Assembly (NCBI GenBank): GCA_029555925.1
Contig: JAKPQU010000453.1
Span: 1 to 23,044 of the forward strand
Length of the DNA: 23,044 bases
From: Bacillota bacterium
GTDB taxonomy: Bacteria; Eremiobacterota; SpSt-956; JAKJGF01
Direction: 5' to 3'
Shown here piece by piece: positions 13,482 through 21,051 of the stretch; position 1 is the first letter of the stretch; each line of letters starts with the position of its first letter. Below the pieces are notes generated by a model, which worked only from the letters and a program-made list of their open reading frames with translations, searched no databases and was not told where the DNA came from. The translations under genes were made by a program, and so were the position numbers.

Positions 13482-15911
13482 TCAAAAAATATTTTTTTTC
13501 ATTGATTTTTCCAGAAGTTTTTTCCCTCTGAAGAGGTATTTTTTTACCTGATTTTCTGTTATATTCATCATAGAGGCAATCTCTTTATAATTCATATCTT
13601 CTATAAAACGGAGGAACAATGCAGTCTTATAAGGTTTTTTCAGTGTATTAATAATGGACTGTATACATGTTTTGTTTTCTATATTTCCATCCCATATAAT
13701 CATATTATCTATATCTATTGCATCTATACTTATTTTACTATGTTTATTCTCACATTTCATATGTTTTATTGCTGCATTTGTGGCAACCCTGCATATCCAT
13801 GGGAAAAAAGGTCTGTCAGAAGAGTAAGTATAAAGGTATGTCCATACTCTCAGACAGGTTTCCTGCAGTAATTCCAGACTCATGTCTGCATTGCCTGTTA
13901 TATTGATTAAATGTTTCATCAGTGGTTTTCTGTAATATTCTATGAGCACTTCAAAGGCCTCTTTATCTTCTTCTTTAAGGATTTTTTCTATAAGTTCTTT
14001 TTCGTAAAAAATCTTATCTGAAGACAGAGAACATCTTCCTTCATGTCTTCCTCCCATATGTCTTGTAAGGAATTTTTCTATAACAAGATGCAACTTGATA
14101 CGATTATTCTCTTTACTTATATTAAAGTATTCATCGTGGAAGACAAGATATTCTACTTTAATGAATCTGTTATGCATGGCTCTTACCATATAATAAGATG
14201 AATTTTCATTAATCGTTTTTTCCTTGAGACCATAGGCAATAAATACAGGAATCTTGATGTTTTCAAGATGATAAAAAGGAGAAATGGATATGAGAAATTC
14301 TTTTTCTTTTTCAGGATCTCCCACTCTTTTAGCAAGTTCTTTTCTCCGGGTATGATGGTCATAAGGAACTGACTGGATAAAATTTAAAAGGTCACCGGGG
14401 CAGCCTATTGCTATTGCACAACAGAATAGTGTGGGAGTAAATACTGCTCCTGAAAGAGCGGCATAACCGCCGTAACCGGCACCATAGATGGCAATTTTTC
14501 CGGGATCTGCAATTCCTTCTTTTATTGCCCATTTTACGCCGTCTACAAGATCTTCCTGCATCTTTCGCCCCCATTCTTTATTTCCTCTATTCAAAAAATC
14601 CTTTCCATATCCTGTAGAACCTCTGTAATTGATCTGCAAACATACATAACCGCAGTTTGCAAACCACTGCACATCAGGATTATATCCCCAGACATCACGC
14701 CACCAGGGGCCGCCATGGACATATAATACTAAAGGTAGATTATTCCTTTTTTCTCCTGGAGGATATGTTATATAGCCGTGTATAGTCAGGCCGTCTCTGG
14801 AAATAAAAGATATGTCTTTCATTTCAGACAGAGTATATTCTTTTAAAGAGGGGTTATGGTAAAAAAGTAGTGAACTTTTCTTTAAGATTCTATTGAATAC
14901 ATAATAGGATACAGGGCTATTATCCCTGTCAAAAGCTATTATCCATGTTTCATCTATATCATCGCGGCTGATGATGGAAAAATCTCCTGGATCTATTTTT
15001 CTGATGGCCTCGAAATCTTCTTTTATTGTTTCATCTAAGAGGATCCATTCTCTTCTGTATTTATTAAAACATACTGCCTGTATGTCATATGTAAGGGGAT
15101 GATATAAAAAATATTCACCTTCCCATATGTCATATTCCGGATCGGAAGCTATTACTTCACCTGTACCTGTAGATATATCTATTTTTACAACACGGCAGGT
15201 GTTGACACCTGTAGAATCTATCATATATATTTTCCTGTTATCCTTTGAAGTGCCGAGAATATAGTTTTGCAGGAGCCCTTCTTTATCAAAATCCAGCAGC
15301 TTTTTCCAGCTACTGTGCTCATTTTCTCTGATTAATAATTCTTCCCCTCCGTCATATCTTTCCAATACCATGCCCAGTATTTGAAGGTTACTTCCTATTA
15401 CCCAGTATTTTACATTACCCGGATTACCGGCCATGAGTGTCTTTTTTCCCGAATTTATATCTATATGATAGAGATCATAATGACTCTGATTATTTTTTTT
15501 TATCGAAATTATCATTTCATATGGAAAATCACTGTTATATTTGACAAATCTGACTCTTGAATCTTTGCAGGGAGTCAGGTTTTTACTTTCCATAGTTTCA
15601 ATATTTATTCTATACATGTTATAATTCATATAACCTTTTGGATCATGGAAATAAACAATATATCTGTCAGTAACCCACATATAATCAGTCATACCTTTCT
15701 TCTGGAGGCCAGTTAATGCTTTTAAACCATTCTTTTTTAAACATGTAACAGGCCTGTCGTCTTCTTTATCCATAGTTTTAACCCATAGATTCAATACATT
15801 GTTTACCTGAGACATATAGGCTATTTTTTTTCCGGAAGGTGATATTTTCGGATTGCCTCTCACTGGATCACTGAAAAGTATTTCTCCCGGAATAAGTCTG
15901 TTTTCTGTCAT
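13482..15911 (-). CDS. catalytically dead S9 peptidase fused to an ECF sigma factor
   Basis: This is a single 809-residue reading frame. Residues 1-370 form the beta-propeller of S9 peptidases (acylaminoacyl/dipeptidyl-peptidase type) and about 371-615 the alpha/beta-hydrolase domain (LVLYVHGGPW, YRGSTGYGKDF). The catalytic positions are changed: the GxSxGG elbow reads GAGYGG with Gly479 for Ser, Glu564 replaces Asp, and Tyr595 replaces His. Residues about 640-720 are ECF sigma region 2 (EAFEVLIEYYRKPL, LLQETCLRVWTY, FPWICRVATNAAIKHMK). Residues about 745-800 are region 4 (YKTALFLRFIEDMNYKEIAS, then a helix-turn-helix). I infer a cytoplasmic sensor-regulator in which the pseudo-peptidase may bind a ligand and control the sigma part. 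There is no membrane helix and no anti-sigma gene beside it. AAGGGG lies 9 bases before the ATG. Confidence 0.9.
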   Translation of the reverse strand: MTENRLIPGEILFSDPVRGNPKISPSGKKIAYMSQVNNVLNLWVKTMDKEDDRPVTCLKKNGLKALTGLQKKGMTDYMWVTDRYIVYFHDPKGYMNYNMYRINIETMESKNLTPCKDSRVRFVKYNSDFPYEMIISIKKNNQSHYDLYHIDINSGKKTLMAGNPGNVKYWVIGSNLQILGMVLERYDGGEELLIRENEHSSWKKLLDFDKEGLLQNYILGTSKDNRKIYMIDSTGVNTCRVVKIDISTGTGEVIASDPEYDIWEGEYFLYHPLTYDIQAVCFNKYRREWILLDETIKEDFEAIRKIDPGDFSIISRDDIDETWIIAFDRDNSPVSYYVFNRILKKSSLLFYHNPSLKEYTLSEMKDISFISRDGLTIHGYITYPPGEKRNNLPLVLYVHGGPWWRDVWGYNPDVQWFANCGYVCLQINYRGSTGYGKDFLNRGNKEWGRKMQEDLVDGVKWAIKEGIADPGKIAIYGAGYGGYAALSGAVFTPTLFCCAIAIGCPGDLLNFIQSVPYDHHTRRKELAKRVGDPEKEKEFLISISPFYHLENIKIPVFIAYGLKEKTINENSSYYMVRAMHNRFIKVEYLVFHDEYFNISKENNRIKLHLVIEKFLTRHMGGRHEGRCSLSSDKIFYEKELIEKILKEEDKEAFEVLIEYYRKPLMKHLINITGNADMSLELLQETCLRVWTYLYTYSSDRPFFPWICRVATNAAIKHMKCENKHSKISIDAIDIDNMIIWDGNIENKTCIQSIINTLKKPYKTALFLRFIEDMNYKEIASMMNITENQVKKYLFRGKKLLEKSMKKNIF

Positions 15912-15954
15912 TAATTTGCCCCTTTTTTACAGAATAAAGATAATGTAAGGTGGT

Positions 15955-15984
15955 ATTTTAAATAAAAATAATTCAATTTTTCAA
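15955..15984 (-). promoter_or_regulatory. possible promoter of the sigma-fusion gene
   Basis: On the minus strand TTGAAA (15984-15979) and TAAAAT (15960-15955) are spaced by 18 bases, about 44 bases before the start codon. The region is very AT-rich, so chance matches are likely. I see no GGAAC box here, so the fusion is probably not driven by its own sigma. Confidence 0.35.
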
Positions 15985-16189
15985 AAAATTTTGCTGCCAT
16001 AAAATTAATTTCTCTATAAAATAAATAGATTTTAAGAGATTATTACCGATGTGTCAATGGTAATTACAGACAGCATTCTGAAGAAAATAATTCTGTTCGT
16101 ATGATGTATGGGAATTTTTTATGGTGTAAAATAAATCTTTGCATAAAACTTTATCAGGAGCAGTTATCTAAATAATTTAAAAAAATAAA

Positions 16190-16222
16190 AAAAGATGGAA
16201 CTTTTTTTATAAATCTGGAATA
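16190..16222 (+). promoter_or_regulatory. ECF-type promoter-like element, copy 2 (towards the gene at 16263)
   Basis: GGAACTT is at 16197-16203, and GAATA (16218-16222) follows GGAAC after 16 bases. It lies 66 bases before the ATG at 16263, a normal promoter distance. It matches the copy at 13441-13473 over 33 bases with three mismatches, all clustered in the spacer just before GAATA. Confidence 0.7.
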
Positions 16223-16262
16223 GTACATTATAAAGACAAATATCTGTGGAAAAGGAAAATTT

Positions 16263-16949
16263 ATGGAAATCAGAAAAAATACTTCTCAAGAAAAAGATTT
16301 TGCAGAAGAAATTGTTCCGGAAACAGATGATTTTATGAAGGATTTTTCCCTTTTTAATTCTGAAGATGTATCTGAGAAAATTTCTTCTGAAGATGAAAGA
16401 GATGATTTTACGAATGATTTTTCTCTTTTTATATCAGATGATCCTTTAGAAGACAGATGTCCTGTATATGAAACAGAGACTTTTGAATTAGATATGGTAG
16501 AAGAACTTATAAAAAATATTACAGCCTCTGCCTCTGAAGAAGATTTTATAACAGAAAATTACATTAACATCAAAAGACATGCTCTTCTCTTTCTGGTAGA
16601 TAGAATAGACATGGAGATGGTTAAAAAGGTATTAGTTGACATGAAGCACATGGTAGTAAAAGCAAGAAAGGAACATGAACAATCCTATCTCCTTGAAAAT
16701 GAATGGACTGTAGAATCTGCGGCGGGAGACAGGCTTCTTACGGAAGGTATGAATGAATATGAAAAAGGACTTACTTTTCTTGAAGATAATTTGGATGAAA
16801 AAAATGAGGACAAGATTAAAGCCGGTATTGATATGATTTATGAGGCAAACAAAAAACTTGTCCTGAACCAGTGTCTTGTGAAATATGTAGAAAACATTAT
16901 ATCCATGAGAGATAAAATGTCTCTCCTTAAAAGATTTCTGAACGTTTGA
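16263..16949 (+). CDS. acidic helical protein of unknown function
   Basis: I do not recognise this 228-residue protein. The N-terminal 70 residues are very acidic and contain two copies of a short motif, DDFMKDFSLFNSED and DDFTNDFSLFISDD, about 25 residues apart. The rest is predicted helical (for example ALLFLVDRIDMEMVKKVLVD and the C-terminal MRDKMSLLKRFLNV), with no signal peptide, membrane segment or cysteine pair. GGAAAAGG precedes the ATG. The ECF-type element upstream suggests control by the adjacent sigma fusion. A docking, anti-sigma or chaperone-like role would be possible, but nothing in the sequence decides. Confidence 0.7.
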   Translation: MEIRKNTSQEKDFAEEIVPETDDFMKDFSLFNSEDVSEKISSEDERDDFTNDFSLFISDDPLEDRCPVYETETFELDMVEELIKNITASASEEDFITENYINIKRHALLFLVDRIDMEMVKKVLVDMKHMVVKARKEHEQSYLLENEWTVESAAGDRLLTEGMNEYEKGLTFLEDNLDEKNEDKIKAGIDMIYEANKKLVLNQCLVKYVENIISMRDKMSLLKRFLNV

Positions 16950-16992
16950 ACCGGGCAAATATTCTTTCTACTTCACTTGCGAGTTGCCCGGT
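16950..16992. terminator. hairpin between convergent genes
   Basis: A 9-bp perfect inverted repeat, ACCGGGCAA (16950-16958) and TTGCCCGGT (16984-16992), has a 25-base loop. It lies directly between two convergent genes. There is no strong T-run, so termination is likely but not proven. Confidence 0.45.
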
Positions 16993-17004
16993 ATTAAATT
17001 AAAT

Positions 17005-17637
17005 TTAAATTTTCTTCCCTTCCGTAAAGTTAAATTTATTCTGAAGATCTATAAATACAGTGAATTCCCATTCTTCCATTTTTTCTCCGTTTTTTACTGT
17101 AGAATCGATTGTTATATTTCTTCCTGCTACAACCTGTGAATAGGCATGATTGACTTTTTCTATTTTCATATGTTTATATTCTTCTTTTGTCGGAAAATAT
17201 TCATTAAGAAATGTTACCGTATCGTTTACATCTTTTTCATCTATAGAAATTTCCACGTAACCTCCCGGTATGGCAATATTATCTTCAAGAAGTTTTCCTT
17301 CCGTGAAATTGAAATTATTCTTTAAATCTATGAATACTATAAACTCCCATTTCTGAGTTTTTTTCCCTTTTTCCCCTCTGCATATAAGTTTTATATTCCT
17401 TCCTGCCACAACCTGAGAGTAGGCTTTCTCAATTTCCGTAATTACAAGACCTTTGTAGGTTTCATCTGTAATAAAATAGTCATGGAGATAGGCCACTGTG
17501 TCAGATACAATCTGCTCTGTTGCAGATATTTCGGTATAACCTCCTGTTATATGTTCCGGCTGTGTTATTGTATCGCCGGCACTGCATCCTGCAGATAGTA
17601 TCAGTACAAGAAACAGGGATGTAAAAATTGTTTTCAT
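17005..17637 (-). CDS. tandem-cystatin lipoprotein
   Basis: This 210-residue lipoprotein has a signal peptide with lipobox LSAGC (Cys18 would carry the lipid). Two cystatin-like domains follow, at about 31-117 and 122-210. Each starts with Gly-Gly-Tyr, carries the inhibitory loop sequence YSQVVAGRN (cystatin Q-x-V-x-G), and ends in a strand pair WEF-VFIDL then FNFTEGK. The two domains are obviously duplicated copies of each other. Cystatins inhibit papain-like cysteine proteases by wedge insertion of the N-terminal Gly, this loop and a second hairpin; the usual Pro-Trp of the second hairpin is not obvious. GAGGAGG lies 7 bases before the ATG. It may protect the cell surface against host, prey or own proteases. 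Confidence 0.85.
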   Translation of the reverse strand: MKTIFTSLFLVLILSAGCSAGDTITQPEHITGGYTEISATEQIVSDTVAYLHDYFITDETYKGLVITEIEKAYSQVVAGRNIKLICRGEKGKKTQKWEFIVFIDLKNNFNFTEGKLLEDNIAIPGGYVEISIDEKDVNDTVTFLNEYFPTKEEYKHMKIEKVNHAYSQVVAGRNITIDSTVKNGEKMEEWEFTVFIDLQNKFNFTEGKKI

Positions 17638-17750
17638 CTTTATGCCTCCTCATTTATATTTAAATTAATCTATTCTATTCCATTTGTGTTTTCTCCTTCT
17701 TTGAGAAGTTTGACGGATAGTGTACGGGAATTTTTCAATTCTTTTAAAAG

Positions 17751-17779
17751 TTGTAATTTCAGGTGTTTTAAACTATAAT
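17751..17779 (+). promoter_or_regulatory. sigma-70-type promoter of the HD/FdrA cluster
   Basis: TTGTAA (17751-17756) and TATAAT (17774-17779) are spaced by exactly 17 bases. They lie about 45 bases before the ATG of the HD-domain gene, so this may be the first promoter of the catabolic cluster. Confidence 0.65.
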
Positions 17780-17824
17780 TAAAATTTCACCGCCTGTTTA
17801 AATAACATAGAAAGGATTGATATT

Positions 17825-18394
17825 ATGGCTGAAGAAATAAAAACAAGAGACGATGCATATAAACTGCTCAGAGAGCATGTAAAAACAGATTATATGATAA
17901 AACATTCTGTTGCAACTGAGGCAATAATGAAAGGACTGGCAAAAAAACTGAATCAGAATGAGGAAAAATGGGGTATGGCAGGACTTCTTCACGATCTCGA
18001 TTTTGAAGAAACAGGTGAAGATCCGAAAAAACATACGCTTGTTACGGAAGATATTCTGAATGGCATGGGAATGGACAGTGAAATTATTTATGCCATAAAA
18101 GCCCACAATGCTGAAGGTATAGGTGTTGAGAGAAAAAGTGTTTTTGATTATGCACTTACCTGTGCCGAAACTGTAACAGGCCTTATTGTAGCTACTGCCC
18201 TTGTTTTGCCTGATAAAAAACTTTCTTCCGTAACGGCAGAAGCCGTTATAAAAAAGATGAAAAAAAAGGATTTTGCAAGGAAAGTAAGCAGGGAAAGAAT
18301 TAAGGATTGCGAGGGAGCAGGGCTTAAACTTGAAGAATTTATGGCCATTGCAGTTGAATCCATGAAGGGTGTAAATACTGAACTTGGATTATAA
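17825..18394 (+). CDS. HD-domain phosphohydrolase-like protein
   Basis: This 189-residue cytoplasmic protein has the HD-superfamily metal motif: H27, H56-D57 (GLLHDLDFEE), H70, H94 and a late Asp in FDYALTCAE. This is the layout of small single-domain HD hydrolases that act on nucleotides or phosphate esters. The exact substrate cannot be told. AAAGGA lies 8 bases before the ATG. Its end is adjacent to the start region of the DUF2877 gene. It leads the cluster with FdrA and uridine phosphorylase, so a nucleotide-related substrate is plausible. Confidence 0.85.
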   Translation: MAEEIKTRDDAYKLLREHVKTDYMIKHSVATEAIMKGLAKKLNQNEEKWGMAGLLHDLDFEETGEDPKKHTLVTEDILNGMGMDSEIIYAIKAHNAEGIGVERKSVFDYALTCAETVTGLIVATALVLPDKKLSSVTAEAVIKKMKKKDFARKVSRERIKDCEGAGLKLEEFMAIAVESMKGVNTELGL

Positions 18395-18404
18395 GCCGGA
18401 ATAT

Positions 18405-19274
18405 ATGTCTATAAATGCCTTATCTGTAGATAAAAAATTAATGGATTTATTGATGTCAGATAATATAGAATGTACTGTCCACAGTGTTTTCCGGAGGGCC
18501 ATTAATTTGGAGACCTTCCGGAGAGGGCTTATTTCAATAAATACACGATATAATGGCCCCGATACAATAGTGTTATCAGATAAATTCAATCTTTTAGATA
18601 CAGAGTTGGAGCCGGGATATCCTGTTATATGCTGTGATAAGGGAATATATATTCAAAGAAGCCCTTTTATAAACTTTCATAATATTTCTTTATGGGAACA
18701 TAAATCACATGACATAAATATTGCAAATTTAAAAAGGAATGTCATGTATGTTTTATCTTTCTTTTCCATTCAGAGCTCTTATGAAGCGGAAGAAATTATA
18801 AAGAAAATCTTTTTATCGGTTCAGAGTCCGTCTGCGGCGTTGTTTTTATATGACAGTGTAATATCTTTAATTAAAGGGTTAAAGGATAATCACAGAGGGA
18901 GGATTAAAAGTTCTCTGAGTAGAATTATAGGTACAGGCGAAGGACTTACACCGGCAGGTGATGATTTTCTGGTAGGTCTTCTGGGAGCGCTTTACTATTT
19001 CACCGGAACGTTAGATACGGCAGATAAAGCCAGTGTCATACTGCATATGATGAAAGAAGATCTGAATTTAGAAAAAACAAATTTTATCAGTTCCAGATTT
19101 CTCTCTTTTTCTCTTGAAGGAAGATTTTCGCAGACTGTTTTAGAATTTTTAGATGTTTTATTTTCTGTGTCACCTGTAGACGAAAAACCTTTAAGAAATC
19201 TTTTATCTTATGGTGCCAGTTCGGGCACGGTTACTGTTATCGGTATTTTAACTGGATGCATGTTACTGACCTGA
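18405..19274 (+). CDS. DUF2877 protein (YlbF/AllH-like subunit)
   Basis: This is a cytoplasmic protein of about 289 residues with the DUF2877 signature GTGEGLTPAGDDFLVGLLGA in its C-terminal half. DUF2877 proteins accompany FdrA and YlbE in E. coli and many anaerobes. Recent work on E. coli assigned these three to a catabolic oxamate carbamoyltransferase; I cite this from memory. The start is uncertain: a TTG at 18384 overlaps the HD gene, while the ATG at 18405 has CCGGA 4 bases upstream and I prefer it. It is followed by a repeat element and then fdrA. Confidence 0.82.
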   Translation: MSINALSVDKKLMDLLMSDNIECTVHSVFRRAINLETFRRGLISINTRYNGPDTIVLSDKFNLLDTELEPGYPVICCDKGIYIQRSPFINFHNISLWEHKSHDINIANLKRNVMYVLSFFSIQSSYEAEEIIKKIFLSVQSPSAALFLYDSVISLIKGLKDNHRGRIKSSLSRIIGTGEGLTPAGDDFLVGLLGALYYFTGTLDTADKASVILHMMKEDLNLEKTNFISSRFLSFSLEGRFSQTVLEFLDVLFSVSPVDEKPLRNLLSYGASSGTVTVIGILTGCMLLT

Positions 19275-19356
19275 GCATAAGCATTTAATAAACTTTTTCC
19301 TCCCGTCACGCGTCACGCGTCACGAGGGCATATATGTATTATTTATGCTTACCTCG
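19271..19356. repeat. dispersed repeat element, copy B
   Basis: AT-rich arms GAGCATAAGCATTTAATAAA (left) and TATTATTTATGCTTACCTC (right) are roughly inverted copies around a GC-rich core of three exact heptads, CGTCACG x3 (19304-19324). Read on the minus strand, the right arm contains AGCATAAATAATACATATAT, identical to the sequence in the hairpin at 9972-10024. It sits in the gap between the DUF2877 gene and fdrA. Confidence 0.7.
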
Positions 19357-19415
19357 GTATTTATGGATAGCTGCAACTGAGAAAGCTGACAGCTAAATGT
19401 GAAAGGAGATATTTT

Positions 19416-20975
19416 ATGAGTGTAAAAAACATTGTAAAAAAGAACAGATACCTTGATTCAGTTCTTTTAATGCTTGTGTCAAATCAGATTAAAGAGATGA
19501 ATGGCGTAAAAAAAGCTTCTGTTATGATGGGGACAGATAATAACAGAGAACTGCTCTCTTCAGACTCTTTACTTACAGAGGAAGGAAAAGATGCAGGGCC
19601 GAATGATCTTTTAATAGCTTTATCTCTTGAGGATAAAGCAGATATGGATAAAATACTGGAGGACATAGAAAATTTTCTAACCAGTAAAAAGAAACCTTCT
19701 TCGGACGACACAGGTTCTGTTACGCCAAAATCTATAGAAGCAGCTTTAAACCTGATGGATGCCAATATGGTTGTTATTTCCCTTCCCGGTGATTATGCAA
19801 GATGGGAAGCTGAAAAAGCTCTCATTAACGGCCTTCATGTAATGTTATTCAGTGATAATGTGTCCGTAGAAGACGAGATAGAACTTAAAACCCTTGCAAG
19901 AGAAAAGGGACTTTTACTTATGGGGCCGGATTGCGGTACGTCTATTATAAATAATGTGGCTTTAGGGTTTGCCAATATTTTAAACAGAGGTAATATTGGC
20001 ATTGTAGGGGCTTCAGGCACAGGTATTCAGGAAGTAACCTCTCTTCTTACAAATGCAGGTTTCGGTATATCCCAGGCAATAGGCACAGGAGGAAGAGATC
20101 TTTCTGCCAGAGTGGGAGGCCTTACCATGATAGGGGCTCTGGAGGCCCTTATAGAGGATGGTGATACGGAGATTATTTTGCTTATATCAAAACCTCCGTC
20201 TCCGGTAGTAGAAGATCGTATTTTAGATATTCTGGAACACTGTCCCAAACCTTTTATAATAAATTTCCTGGGAGGTAATATGGAAAAAAGTAAAAAAAGG
20301 GGGTATAAAGTAGCGAAGACACTTGAAGAAGCTGCCCATATGGCTATAGCACTCGTGAAAAAAGAAGAATATAAAAAGATAGATTTTAATGATTCCATTG
20401 AAGAAATAAAAATACTGGCAGAAAAAGAATACAGTAAATTTTCATCTGACCAGAAATATATCAGAGGCCTTTATTCGGGAGGTTCTGTATGTGAAGAAGC
20501 AAATATAGTCCTTGATGACCTGGGTATAAGGATAAATTCAAATGCTCCCATAAGGGAAGAATTGAAACTGAAAAACAGTAAGAAAAGTGTGGCTCACACA
20601 TTTGTAGATATGGGTGATGATGAATTTACAAGGGGAGTACCCCATCCTATGATAGATTTTACCCTGAGGAAAGAACGTATTATAGAAGAGGCTAAAGATC
20701 GTGAATGTGCGCTAATTTTAATGGATGTAGTCCTCGGACTCGGAGCACATGAAAACCCTGCAGGAGAGATTGCTTCTGCCGTAATAAAAGCTAAAAAGAT
20801 TGCCGCAGAAGAGGGAAGATATCTTTCCTGTATTGCTTCTATTACCGGCACATCCCGTGATCCTCAGAACAGAGAAAATCAGAAAAAAATCCTTGAAGAT
20901 GCAGGTATAATAGTTATGCCTTCAAATGCCCAGGCGGCAAGATTTTCGGCAATGGTGGTTAACAGAGGTGAGTAG
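19416..20975 (+). CDS. fdrA: FdrA family acyl-CoA-synthetase-like subunit
   Basis: This 519-residue cytoplasmic protein resembles succinyl-CoA synthetase alpha chains but lies in the FdrA family. The N-terminus matches FdrA (LDSVLLMLVSNQIKEMNGV then VMMGTDNN). A Rossmann-type region follows (GDYARWEAEKALINGLHVML, MGPDCGTSIINN, GIVGASGTGIQEV) with the FdrA sequence GTGGRDLS. The C-terminal domain has the LGLGAHENPAGEIA segment. In the E. coli ureide pathway the FdrA, YlbE and YlbF trio is thought to split oxalurate to oxamate and carbamoyl phosphate. AAAGGAG lies 7 bases before the ATG. The last codons and the TAG stop lie inside a GTGAGTA heptad array. Confidence 0.92.
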   Translation: MSVKNIVKKNRYLDSVLLMLVSNQIKEMNGVKKASVMMGTDNNRELLSSDSLLTEEGKDAGPNDLLIALSLEDKADMDKILEDIENFLTSKKKPSSDDTGSVTPKSIEAALNLMDANMVVISLPGDYARWEAEKALINGLHVMLFSDNVSVEDEIELKTLAREKGLLLMGPDCGTSIINNVALGFANILNRGNIGIVGASGTGIQEVTSLLTNAGFGISQAIGTGGRDLSARVGGLTMIGALEALIEDGDTEIILLISKPPSPVVEDRILDILEHCPKPFIINFLGGNMEKSKKRGYKVAKTLEEAAHMAIALVKKEEYKKIDFNDSIEEIKILAEKEYSKFSSDQKYIRGLYSGGSVCEEANIVLDDLGIRINSNAPIREELKLKNSKKSVAHTFVDMGDDEFTRGVPHPMIDFTLRKERIIEEAKDRECALILMDVVLGLGAHENPAGEIASAVIKAKKIAAEEGRYLSCIASITGTSRDPQNRENQKKILEDAGIIVMPSNAQAARFSAMVVNRGE

Positions 20976-21028
20976 TGAGTAGTGAGCAGCAGACCTGAGC
21001 CTCACTTTTCACTTTTCACTTTTCACTC
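20970..21028. repeat. heptad array 12 overlapping the fdrA stop, with hairpin
   Basis: GTGAGTA GTGAGTA GTGAGCA units start within the last codons of fdrA and provide its TAG stop. An inverted run of TTTTCAC units follows (21003-21028), so the two halves can pair imperfectly. It fills nearly all of the gap to the ylbE-like gene. Confidence 0.7.
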
Positions 21029-21051
21029 TTAAAAACAGAAAGGTGATTATA

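Larger units (their letters stand above)
15912..16262. other. 351-base divergent regulatory region
   Basis: No gene is seen between the sigma-fusion gene and the gene at 16263. It contains a possible housekeeping promoter for the fusion (15955-15984), a small inverted repeat ATTACC/GGTAAT (16042-16064) that could be an operator, and the ECF-type element for the plus-strand gene. Confidence 0.5.

Noticed and set aside
13477..15990. Shared AATTTTTCAAAAAAT at 13477 and near 15974 as a direct repeat flanking the sigma fusion
   Set aside because: The sequence is low-complexity AT and is expected to recur by chance in this composition; flanking bases do not match.
13441..16222. The 33-bp inverted copies as terminal inverted repeats of a transposon carrying the sigma fusion
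   Set aside because: There is no transposase and no visible target duplication. The repeat contains an ECF -35 box with a correctly spaced second block, and each copy points to a neighbouring gene. A promoter pair explains it better, though mobility is not excluded.
20027..20398. Minus-strand open frame of 123 codons within fdrA
   Set aside because: It lies fully inside a strongly supported gene, has no ribosome site, and its composition is the mirror of the fdrA codons.
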